The position numbers and the translations under genes were made by a program. Below, in pieces: positions 1 through 4,892 of a stretch of 10,741 nucleotides of DNA. Location of the stretch: NCBI GenBank assembly GCA_036500205.1, contig DASYCK010000266.1, positions 1-10,741 of the forward strand. Reading direction: 5' to 3'. The notes under the pieces were generated by a model that saw only the letters and a list, made by a program, of their open reading frames with translations, had not been told where the DNA came from and ran no database searches. The DNA is from DASYCK01 sp036500205. Lineage in GTDB: Bacteria; Myxococcota_A; Polyangia; Fen-1088. Numbering within the stretch: position 1 is the first letter of the stretch; every line of letters starts with the position of its first letter.

Positions 1-1326
1 CCACACCTTCATGTCCGGATCCGTGTCGTCGTCGTCGAGGACCAGCGAGATGACCGACGCCGCGCGAGGGACGGCCTGGACGATCTCCAGAAAGGGTCGG
101 GTCCGCCGCCCGAACGAGGCGAACTGCCGGCAGACGTTGACGTCGAGCAAGAGCGCCGCGAGCACGCCCGGCACGAGCGCGATCGCGGCGACTCCCCGCA
201 AGGCCGGGCGCGGGACCAGCAAGAGCCACAGCAAGACGACCGTCGCGAAGCGCGGATAGGCGTACCAGATCGAGAGCTGTCCCGGCCCCTCGATGGCGAA
301 CGGCAAGAACGCATAGAGGGCCGTCACCACCCCGAGCATCACCAGCGGCGACCATCGGTCGCCCCCCTCCCGCTGGGGCAGCAGGCCGAACGCGACCGGA
401 CCGGCGATCAGCAGCGCGAAGGTGATCGCCGCGACGCGCTCGCCCGATCGTTGCGCGAAGACGTCGAGCGTGTACGTGAAGAACTGCGTCAGCTTCACCG
501 CCGGCGGGTGCCATTCGAAGGAGAAGCCGGTTAGGGCCGCCGTGCCCCCTGGCCCCCGCAGGTGGGACACCAGCCAGGGAAGCAGCATGATGGCGCTGCC
601 CACGAGGGCGGCCGCGTGAACGGGGAGCCGCTGCCGGATCGGGCCTCGCGTGAACGTCAAGGCCACGGCTGCCGCCCCGAACAGCCAGGTGGCCTGGACG
701 TGGGTGAGCGCGAGCAGCGCCGCGAAGGGGGCGACCCGCAGACCGTCCTCGACCGTCTTTGCCTCGAGGGTCCAGGCCAGGACGAAGCAGGCGAGGCCGA
801 TGCCTTGCATCATCGACAGCCAGCCCGCATACAGGTTGTGCTCCCACCCCAGCGCGAACGCCCACAACGCCAGCCGCGGATCGCGCTTCAAGGTGAGCAG
901 CAGGCGCATGATCCCGAAGGGGATCGTCGCCATCACGATCGCCGTCACCAGCTTCCCCGCGACCAGCGGACCGAACAGCAGCCCGAACGCGCTGGCGAGC
1001 GCGTAGACCGTCCAGTAGGGGAGGGGCGCCCACTGGATCCGGTGAAAATGCGCAGCGGGGAAATGCCCGCGCGCCGTATCCCAGAGCATGTCAGCGCAGG
1101 CCGTGTTGATACCTTGATCCGCGAAGGGCAGGAACGGGGTCAGGAACAGCGGTACCCACGCCGCGATCAGCAGTCCCAGCGCCGTCCACCGCAAGAGCGG
1201 ATCTTCCTTCAACGTCGACCACAGCGAGATCTCCACGCGTGGGAGCCCGGCCCGCAACGCCGCCCCCACCTTCGCACCCAGTGGCCGCTCGAGCCGCTTT
1301 GCGCCCTTCGCTCGGCCCCTCTTCAT
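1..1326 (-). CDS. Multipass inner-membrane protein, possibly GT-C-like (partial, C-terminus off window)
   Basis: An uninterrupted minus-strand frame runs from ATG at 1326 to the left edge (442 codons, no stop seen), so the C-terminus is missing. The N-terminus (residues 1-30) is basic and cytosolic-like (MKRGRAKGAKRLERPLG). Hydrophobic segments follow at about 48-66, 104-142, 152-187, 198-225, 236-254, 297-315, 326-344 and 358-395. A loop after the first segment carries acidic residues (FADQGINTACADMLWD, about 68-83). After the last segment the chain reads FASFGRRTRPFLEIVQAVP and then turns acidic (DDDDTDPD). An early acidic loop, about eight to ten helices and a soluble tail after the last helix recall GT-C-type membrane glycosyltransferases. 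This is an architectural resemblance only, because I recognise no diagnostic motif. An in-frame GTG four codons upstream (1338) is an alternative start. It is separated from the ExbD gene behind it by a terminator, so it is probably transcribed independently. Confidence 0.75.
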   Translation of the reverse strand, partial: MKRGRAKGAKRLERPLGAKVGAALRAGLPRVEISLWSTLKEDPLLRWTALGLLIAAWVPLFLTPFLPFADQGINTACADMLWDTARGHFPAAHFHRIQWAPLPYWTVYALASAFGLLFGPLVAGKLVTAIVMATIPFGIMRLLLTLKRDPRLALWAFALGWEHNLYAGWLSMMQGIGLACFVLAWTLEAKTVEDGLRVAPFAALLALTHVQATWLFGAAAVALTFTRGPIRQRLPVHAAALVGSAIMLLPWLVSHLRGPGGTAALTGFSFEWHPPAVKLTQFFTYTLDVFAQRSGERVAAITFALLIAGPVAFGLLPQREGGDRWSPLVMLGVVTALYAFLPFAIEGPGQLSIWYAYPRFATVVLLWLLLVPRPALRGVAAIALVPGVLAALLLDVNVCRQFASFGRRTRPFLEIVQAVPRAASVISLVLDDDDTDPDMKVW

Positions 1327-1480
1327 CTCACGTCGCACCCGCTCGCCCCGGTGCAAGTCGAAGGCCGAATGTCTCCGCTCGTGGAATCAACGCCGACGAA
1401 GGGCGCCACGCGACCCGATCGCGACAGCAATGTCCGGTAGCCCACCACCGATGAGTGCGCCGCAGGAGACCAAAGACGGT

Positions 1481-1524
1481 CAAAAAGGAAAACGGCCGGT
1501 CTCGCGCGAGGCGGGACCGGCCGT
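1481..1524 (-). terminator. Rho-independent terminator of the ExbB/ExbD operon
   Basis: The arms ACGGCCGGTC (1492-1501) and GACCGGCCGT (1515-1524) pair perfectly. Four inner pairs (one of them G-T) extend this to about 14 bp around a 5-nt loop. Read on the minus strand, the stem is followed at once by a T-rich run (TTTTCCTTTTTG, 1492-1481). It lies about 25 nt past the stop codon of the last ExbD gene, where an operon-ending terminator is expected. Confidence 0.85.
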
Positions 1525-1547
1525 GATTTGAAGCGGGGTGCTGCTGT

Positions 1548-2105
1548 CTACTCTGGACCGGCCGCCTTCGTCTTCGGGACGACCGCGAAGTTGACGTTCT
1601 GGTAACCGGCGACCGCGCACGAGTACATGATCTTCTTCAAGACCTTGAACTCGACGTTCTTGTCGGACTGGATGATGGCGATGCCGTTGAACTCTTCGCC
1701 CGGGTGAAGGAGCTTGTAGTTGTTCTTCAGCGTCACCAGCTTGTCGTGCAGCTCGGTGATCTTGAAGTCGCCCGTGTTCGAGTCCTTCATGAGATCGTCC
1801 GCCGTCGCGACCTGGCTACCGTCCAGGGTGACGACGTCCTTGCTGACGCCGATGACCGGGGCGCGCTCGAGCTCGGCCCAGTTCTGCGCGTTCGGCAGCA
1901 CGATGTTCTTCTGGACGAAAAGGATCTCGCCCGTCGCCGAGAAGGACATCAGCAGGAAGATGACCAACATCGTCATCATGTCGATGTACGCCACCAGGTT
2001 CAGCGGCGCGTCCAGGCTCTTCCGTCCGGCGTGCGTGAGCTTCGCCTTCGCGACCTCCAGCGTGACCGAATTGTAGAGGTGGCTATGTGGTGCGTGGATG
2101 GGCAT
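1548..2105 (-). CDS. ExbD/TolR-family biopolymer transport protein (second copy)
   Basis: 185 aa. A cytosolic N-terminus of about 35 residues precedes one transmembrane helix (about 37-60, LVAYIDMMTMLVIFLLMSFS). This helix carries the family's essential membrane aspartate, here Asp42. A periplasmic domain follows, ending in the ExbD-like segment GIAIIQSDKNVEFKVLKKIM...AGYQNVNFAVVPK. In the family this subunit pairs with ExbB-type pentamers and converts proton flow into work on a periplasmic partner. One oddity: the residue three before the aspartate, usually proline (xPxID), is Ala39 here, while the neighbouring copy keeps Pro. It is last in the cluster, 25 nt after the first ExbD copy. Upstream of ATG 2105 the minus strand is purine-rich (AAAAAGGAAAAGGG), which serves as a loose ribosome binding site. 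The client protein is unknown. Confidence 0.9.
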   Translation of the reverse strand: MPIHAPHSHLYNSVTLEVAKAKLTHAGRKSLDAPLNLVAYIDMMTMLVIFLLMSFSATGEILFVQKNIVLPNAQNWAELERAPVIGVSKDVVTLDGSQVATADDLMKDSNTGDFKITELHDKLVTLKNNYKLLHPGEEFNGIAIIQSDKNVEFKVLKKIMYSCAVAGYQNVNFAVVPKTKAAGPE

Positions 2106-2130
2106 GGTTTTTCCCTTTTCCTTTTTCCCG

Positions 2131-2604
2131 CTAGATACCGGCGCCGCCGGCGTCTATCAGGGAGATGTCGGGGAATCGCGCTGTCAGCGCGGTGTCCATC
2201 GTCTTCACCAGGATTTCGAACTTGATCTGGTCTTCAGACGCGACCTGAACGTCGCCCTTGTCCGGGTGAGAGTCCTTCAGCTTCTTCAGCTCGGTGCCGA
2301 GCTTTTCGTAGTCGTACTCCGTCCCCTTCTTCGGGATGGGCTGCTGATCCTGATCGGCGACGACGTTGAAGCCTTCGTCATTGACCACGACCACCAGCTT
2401 GAATTGCTTCTCAGGAGGCGTGTCTTCGCCCGCCTGCCCTTGACCCTTTTGATGGGCCTCGAGGCGCGCGAGCTGCGACCACACCGCCGTGATCAACAAG
2501 AAGGAGACCATGCACGTGAGCAGGTCGATGTACGGAACCAGGTTGAGATCGGCGTTGACGGACTTCTTTCCGCCTTTACCGCCGGAATCTACTGAAACGC
2601 TCAT
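2131..2604 (-). CDS. ExbD/TolR-family biopolymer transport protein (first copy)
   Basis: 157 aa. A short Gly/Lys-rich N-terminus (GGKGGKKSVNADLN) leads into one transmembrane helix at about 21-43. It has the canonical NLVPYIDLL motif, with Asp27 as the proton-pathway residue. A Gln/Gly/Glu linker (about 50-66) joins it to the periplasmic domain (about 67-150). The C-terminal part (VQVASEDQIKFEILVKTMDTALTARFPDISLID) matches the usual ExbD/TolR closing strand-helix-strand. The start at 2604 is supported by GAGGAC about 10 nt upstream on the minus strand. The gap from the preceding ExbB gene is 39 nt. It differs strongly from the second ExbD copy in linker and periplasmic domain, so the two probably contact different partners or form a heterodimer; that is inference. 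Confidence 0.9.
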   Translation of the reverse strand: MSVSVDSGGKGGKKSVNADLNLVPYIDLLTCMVSFLLITAVWSQLARLEAHQKGQGQAGEDTPPEKQFKLVVVVNDEGFNVVADQDQQPIPKKGTEYDYEKLGTELKKLKDSHPDKGDVQVASEDQIKFEILVKTMDTALTARFPDISLIDAGGAGI

Positions 2605-2643
2605 GGTTGTTTGTCCTCAGGGGTCCTGAGTAAACGATTGAAC

Positions 2644-3294
2644 TTAGTACTGGCCCGGCTGGCCGTGGCCGCCCTGCTGCTGCTGACCGGCGACCACCAG
2701 GTTCAGCGTCTCGACGCTGACCTGATTGATGCCGTCGAGGATGCCCTGGGTCATGCCGTTCAACCAGGCGAACGTGGCCAGGCCCAAGATACCGGTGCCG
2801 AGGCCGAACGCCGTGCAGTTCATGGCCTCCGAGATACCCTTGGAGAGCATCGTCGCCTTCATCGAAGGATCGACACCGGCGACGCCGGCGAACGACTTGA
2901 TGAGACCGGTGATGGTTCCGAGCAGGCCGGCGAGGGTCGCCAGGTTCCCCAGCATGGCCAGGTAGCCCGTGCGCTTCTCGATCTTGGGCAGCTCGCGGAG
3001 GGCCTCTTCGTCCATGCCCTGCTGCACGTCGTGGTCACTGCCACCGGCGCGGCGCAGACCGGCGGCGACGATCTTGGTGACCGGCGAGGGGCTGGCCTGA
3101 CAGGTGTTCAGCGCGCCCTGGATGTTGCCCGAGACGATCTGCGACTTCAAAAGCGACATGAGCTTATCGGTGTCGACCTTCGACTTCGAGATGTACAGGA
3201 AGCGATCGAACGTGAAAAACACGACCATTCCGAACAGCAGCAAAATGGGGTACATGCCCCAGCCACCCTCTTGAAAGTGCTCCATCAGAAACAT
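2644..3294 (-). CDS. MotA/TolQ/ExbB-family proton channel protein (second copy)
   Basis: 216 aa. The ExbB/TolQ architecture is clear: first helix at about 14-34, a cytosolic domain (about 35-107), and two further helices at about 111-137 and 155-180. The core GLLGTITGLIKSF and the segment SEAMNCTAFGL hold the polar threonines (Thr127/Thr129 and Thr161) that line the channel in this family. The C-terminus is an unusual Gln/Gly tail (GQQQQGGHGQPGQY) absent from the first copy. AGGAG stands about 5 nt before ATG 3294; Met4 is an alternative start. Residues 102-184 are almost identical to the first ExbB copy, while the N-terminal and cytosolic parts have diverged. It lies between the first ExbB and the ExbD genes and is probably co-transcribed with them. 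Confidence 0.92.
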   Translation of the reverse strand: MFLMEHFQEGGWGMYPILLLFGMVVFFTFDRFLYISKSKVDTDKLMSLLKSQIVSGNIQGALNTCQASPSPVTKIVAAGLRRAGGSDHDVQQGMDEEALRELPKIEKRTGYLAMLGNLATLAGLLGTITGLIKSFAGVAGVDPSMKATMLSKGISEAMNCTAFGLGTGILGLATFAWLNGMTQGILDGINQVSVETLNLVVAGQQQQGGHGQPGQY

Positions 3295-3350
3295 GGTTGT
3301 CTCCTTTTATCTTCGGTATCGAGAAAGGGTTGAAAGTGAGGGAGGCGTGG

Positions 3351-3992
3351 TTACCCGTGAAGGGCGGCCTTCGCCTGGAACAGCATGTTGGCCACGTTCT
3401 TCTTGACCTCGGCGATGTCGTCGAGAGCGTTCTGCGTCTTGCCGTTCAGCCAGGCGAACGTCGCCAGGCCGATGATGCCGGTGAGCAGACCGAACGCGGT
3501 GCAGTTCATCGCCTCGGAGATGCCCTTCGACAGCAGGGTCGCCTTCTGCGACGGATCGACGCCGGCGACGCCGGCGAACGACTTGATGAGACCGGTGATG
3601 GTGCCGAGCAAGCCGGCGAGGGTCGCCAGGTTGCCGAGCATGGCGAGATAGCTGGTCCGCTTCTCGAGGGCGGGCAGCTCGCGCAGGCCCGACTCTTCCA
3701 TGGCGGCGTTGATCTCTTCATCGGTGCGGTTGGCGCGCATCAGGCCGGACTGCACGATGCGGGTCAGCGGCGTCGAGTTGCCGGCGCAGACCTTGATCGC
3801 GCCCTGGATGTTGCCCGCCGAGATCTGCGAACGAAGCAGTCCCACGAGCTTCTCCTTGTCGATGACGGCGCGGCGCAGGTACACGGCGCGCTCGATGACG
3901 ATCGACGTCGTCAGCATCAGAATGAACAAAATGGGCCACATCCCCCATCCCCCCTCGTGAAACGCATCGGCCAGCATCTTCAGGATGGTCAT
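3351..3992 (-). CDS. MotA/TolQ/ExbB-family proton channel protein (first copy, operon leader)
   Basis: 213 aa. An amphipathic start (MTILKMLADAFHEGGWGMW) precedes the first helix at about 18-38. A cytosolic domain follows with an NIQGAIKVC repeat-like helix (about 61-69), then helices at about 113-137 and 160-184. The channel core GLLGTITGLIKSFAGVAGV and EAMNCTAFGLLTGI are textbook for the ExbB/TolQ family, including Thr131/Thr133 and Thr165. A strong ribosome binding site (GGAGGAGG, minus strand, 3998-4005) fixes the start at 3992. It is the first gene of the four-gene cluster, and the upstream 500 bp carry a sigma-54-like promoter. No TonB or TolA is nearby, so uptake, Tol-Pal or gliding-type roles (as for Agl motors of Myxococcus) cannot be told apart. 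Confidence 0.92.
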   Translation of the reverse strand: MTILKMLADAFHEGGWGMWPILFILMLTTSIVIERAVYLRRAVIDKEKLVGLLRSQISAGNIQGAIKVCAGNSTPLTRIVQSGLMRANRTDEEINAAMEESGLRELPALEKRTSYLAMLGNLATLAGLLGTITGLIKSFAGVAGVDPSQKATLLSKGISEAMNCTAFGLLTGIIGLATFAWLNGKTQNALDDIAEVKKNVANMLFQAKAALHG

Positions 3993-4044
3993 CCGGTCCT
4001 CCTCCTTGCGTGTGTCCGGGAAACGATCGGGAGCTTGGTCGAAC

Positions 4045-4078
4045 TTGCCTGAAAAAATGTCTCGCGGCGCCCAGGCAA
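4045..4078 (-). promoter_or_regulatory. Inverted repeat in the putative ExbB/ExbD mRNA leader
   Basis: TTGCCTG (4045-4051) and CAGGCAA (4072-4078) are perfect 7-nt inverted arms separated by 20 nt that include a run of six A/T pairs. If transcription starts near 4102 (see the sigma-54-like site) the stem would form in the 5' leader, about 50 nt before the ribosome binding site. It could be a leader hairpin or a DNA operator. No function is shown by sequence alone. Confidence 0.35.
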
Positions 4079-4112
4079 ATTGCCCCGTATCGGACTCGTG
4101 GAGAGGTGACTT

Positions 4113-4128
4113 AGCACGAGCGGTGCCA
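4113..4128 (-). promoter_or_regulatory. Candidate sigma-54 (-24/-12) promoter of the ExbB/ExbD operon
   Basis: On the minus strand the sequence TGGCACCGCTCGTGCT fits the sigma-54 consensus TGGCACG-N4-TTGCW. The -24 element TGGCAC is exact, and the invariant GG and GC dinucleotides have the required 10-nt spacing. The only departures are C for G at the seventh position and G for T in the -12 element. It would start transcription near 4102, giving a leader of about 110 nt to the first ExbB gene. I saw no convincing sigma-70 promoter between it and the gene. Confidence 0.5.
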
Positions 4129-4190
4129 GTGTGACTAGAGCCGAATCGAGCTGAATTGCTGCGAAAGTCGCGTTTTTCTCAGCCCACCCA

Positions 4191-4223
4191 CCGGGGCATT
4201 TCGCCCCGCCCCGGGGAATTTCG
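4191..4223. repeat. Paired direct repeat with G/C foldbacks, candidate activator sites
   Basis: CCGGGGCATTTCG (4191-4203) recurs as CCGGGGAATTTCG (4211-4223), with one mismatch. The repeats are spaced exactly 20 bp start to start, so both lie on the same face of the helix. Each copy sits in a small foldback (for example CGGGGC-ATTTC-GCCCCG). A related element, GGGGCAATTTGCC, lies on the minus strand at 4086-4074. The pair is about 90-120 bp upstream of the start predicted from the sigma-54-like site, where enhancer-binding proteins usually bind. Regulatory function is inferred. Confidence 0.4.
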
Positions 4224-4275
4224 GGGCAGAAGATTCCGTGAGCCCTCTTCCAGCAAGCCAAGCGCGAACCATCTA

Positions 4276-4300
4276 CAAGATGTTCCGCAAGATGTTCCGC
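4276..4300. repeat. Two-copy 12-bp tandem repeat
   Basis: The unit CAAGATGTTCCG occurs twice head to tail (4276-4287 and 4288-4299), followed by the first C of a third copy. The flanking sequence is not repetitive. It lies about 175-200 bp upstream of the putative sigma-54 start, between the ExbB/ExbD operon and the tRNA unit. It could be a second protein-binding site or simple slippage. Confidence 0.5.
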
Positions 4301-4464
4301 CAGACAGAAAAAGAAGCCCACGCTCCCGCGATCGTACCCAGATGTCCAGACTATCGCGCGAGGTACGCGAGTCGCTCCGGCGTCCTTGGGGTCACGCACA
4401 AGGGGCCTTCAATCGCGCCGAGAGTCGATGGTCTTCGCCCAGCGACTCTCATCGCGGGGGATAT

Positions 4465-4487
4465 AAAGGACCCTCTAAGGGTCCTTT
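4465..4487 (-). terminator. Terminator hairpin after tRNA-Lys
   Basis: AAAGGACCC (4465-4473) and GGGTCCTTT (4479-4487) form a perfect 9-bp stem around a 5-nt loop. On the minus strand the stem ends in CCTTT followed by ATAT, so the uridine-rich end is largely inside the stem. The position, 13 nt past the 3' end of tRNA-Lys, supports termination of the two-tRNA transcript. Confidence 0.7.
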
Positions 4488-4499
4488 TCAAAAAGGAAG

Positions 4500-4572
4500 T
4501 GGGCGCAGAAAGAATCGAACTTTCAACAAACGGATTAAGAGTCCGCTGCTCTACCAGTTGAGCTATGCGCCC
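4500..4572 (-). tRNA. tRNA-Lys (anticodon CTT)
   Basis: A 73-nt cloverleaf is visible on the minus strand. The acceptor GGGCGCA pairs with TGCGCCC, then come TA, a D-arm starting GCTC, the anticodon loop CTCTTAA (anticodon CTT, reading AAG), and the T-arm loop motif GTTCGATTC. The discriminator base is A. The 3' CCA is not encoded (CTT follows). It is the second gene of a tRNA pair, 62 nt downstream of tRNA-Arg. Confidence 0.95.
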
Positions 4573-4634
4573 GAAGTGTCGTGAGAAGTTTTGTGAAGCG
4601 TGGTCTGTGTCTGTTCCTGAGGTCTCCCGTACCG

Positions 4635-4708
4635 TGCGCCCGAGGTGAGTCGAACACCTAACCCTCGGCTTCGAAGGCCGATGCTCTATCCAGTTGAGCT
4701 ACGGGCGC
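4635..4708 (-). tRNA. tRNA-Arg (anticodon TCG)
   Basis: A 74-nt cloverleaf on the minus strand. The acceptor GCGCCCG pairs with CGGGCGC, followed by TA and a D-arm beginning GCTC. The anticodon stem TCGGC/GCCGA encloses the loop CTTCGAA, with anticodon TCG for the CGA codon. The T-arm carries the GTTCGACTC motif and the discriminator is A. CCA is not encoded. It is the first gene after the promoter at 4732-4760. Confidence 0.95.
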
Positions 4709-4731
4709 CCCTGCTTTCCGAAAGGTGCGTG

Positions 4732-4760
4732 ATGATGCGTATGACGAACGGGACTGTCAA
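4732..4760 (-). promoter_or_regulatory. Promoter of the tRNA-Arg/tRNA-Lys unit
   Basis: A perfect -35 hexamer TTGACA (4760-4755, minus strand) is followed after exactly 17 nt by CATCAT (4737-4732), a 4 of 6 match to TATAAT. Transcription would start near 4725, about 17 nt before the tRNA-Arg 5' end. The G/C-rich stretch just after the -10 (CACGCACC) is typical of stable-RNA promoters under stringent control. Confidence 0.65.
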
Positions 4761-4844
4761 GACTTGAGTGTCGTTCGTTCGTCGTTCTTCGTGACGGGGG
4801 GCATGGGGCGGACGTTCCCGACGGGAGGGGGCCGATGTTGCCGC

Positions 4845-4873
4845 TTGACCGTCGCGCGAAACGTCGCATTCTT
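4845..4873 (+). promoter_or_regulatory. Possible promoter of the efflux operon
   Basis: TTGACC (4845-4850) is followed by a 17-nt spacer and ATTCTT (4868-4873). The -35 is good (5 of 6) and the -10 is poor. Transcription would begin near 4880, about 13 nt before the chosen adaptor start, which would explain the lack of a Shine-Dalgarno sequence. It is weak evidence, given only because no better site is visible between the divergent tRNA promoter and the operon. Confidence 0.25.
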
Positions 4874-4892
4874 CCGCGCGGACTTTCCACAG

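Larger units (their letters stand above)
4006..4464. other. Gene-free control region between the ExbB operon and the tRNA unit
   Basis: No convincing gene is present. The open frames here encode low-complexity, motif-free peptides without good ribosome binding sites, and the plus-strand ones run through the tRNA-Lys gene. The region holds the sigma-54-like site, the repeats listed separately, and an additional inverted repeat, GAGAGTCG (4420-4427) with CGACTCTC (4443-4450), spacer 15 nt, just beyond the tRNA terminator. Confidence 0.6.

Noticed and set aside
562..1440. Long plus-strand frame (292 aa) opposite the membrane protein
   Set aside because: It is rich in Arg, Gln, Pro and His with no domain pattern, and it mirrors the clearly hydrophobic minus-strand frame. 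It is a GC-bias shadow.
3989..4399. Minus-strand frame of 136 aa upstream of the first ExbB gene
   Set aside because: It has no motif and no good ribosome binding site. It overlaps the first ExbB start and spans the promoter-like region, so it reads as non-coding.
4156..4584. Two plus-strand frames (4156-4584 and 4238-4561), one with an MFRKMFR repeat
   Set aside because: Both run across the tRNA-Lys gene and its terminator. The repeat comes from the 12-bp tandem duplication rather than from a protein feature.
4500..4708. tRNA genes as an integration site for a mobile element
   Set aside because: There is no integrase gene and no repeated tRNA 3' fragment in the window. The genes on both sides look like ordinary chromosomal operons.
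4725..4892. N-terminal extension of the MacA-type adaptor to ATG 4725
   Set aside because: The extra 56 residues would bury the signal anchor and would overlap the divergent tRNA promoter. No ribosome binding site supports it.
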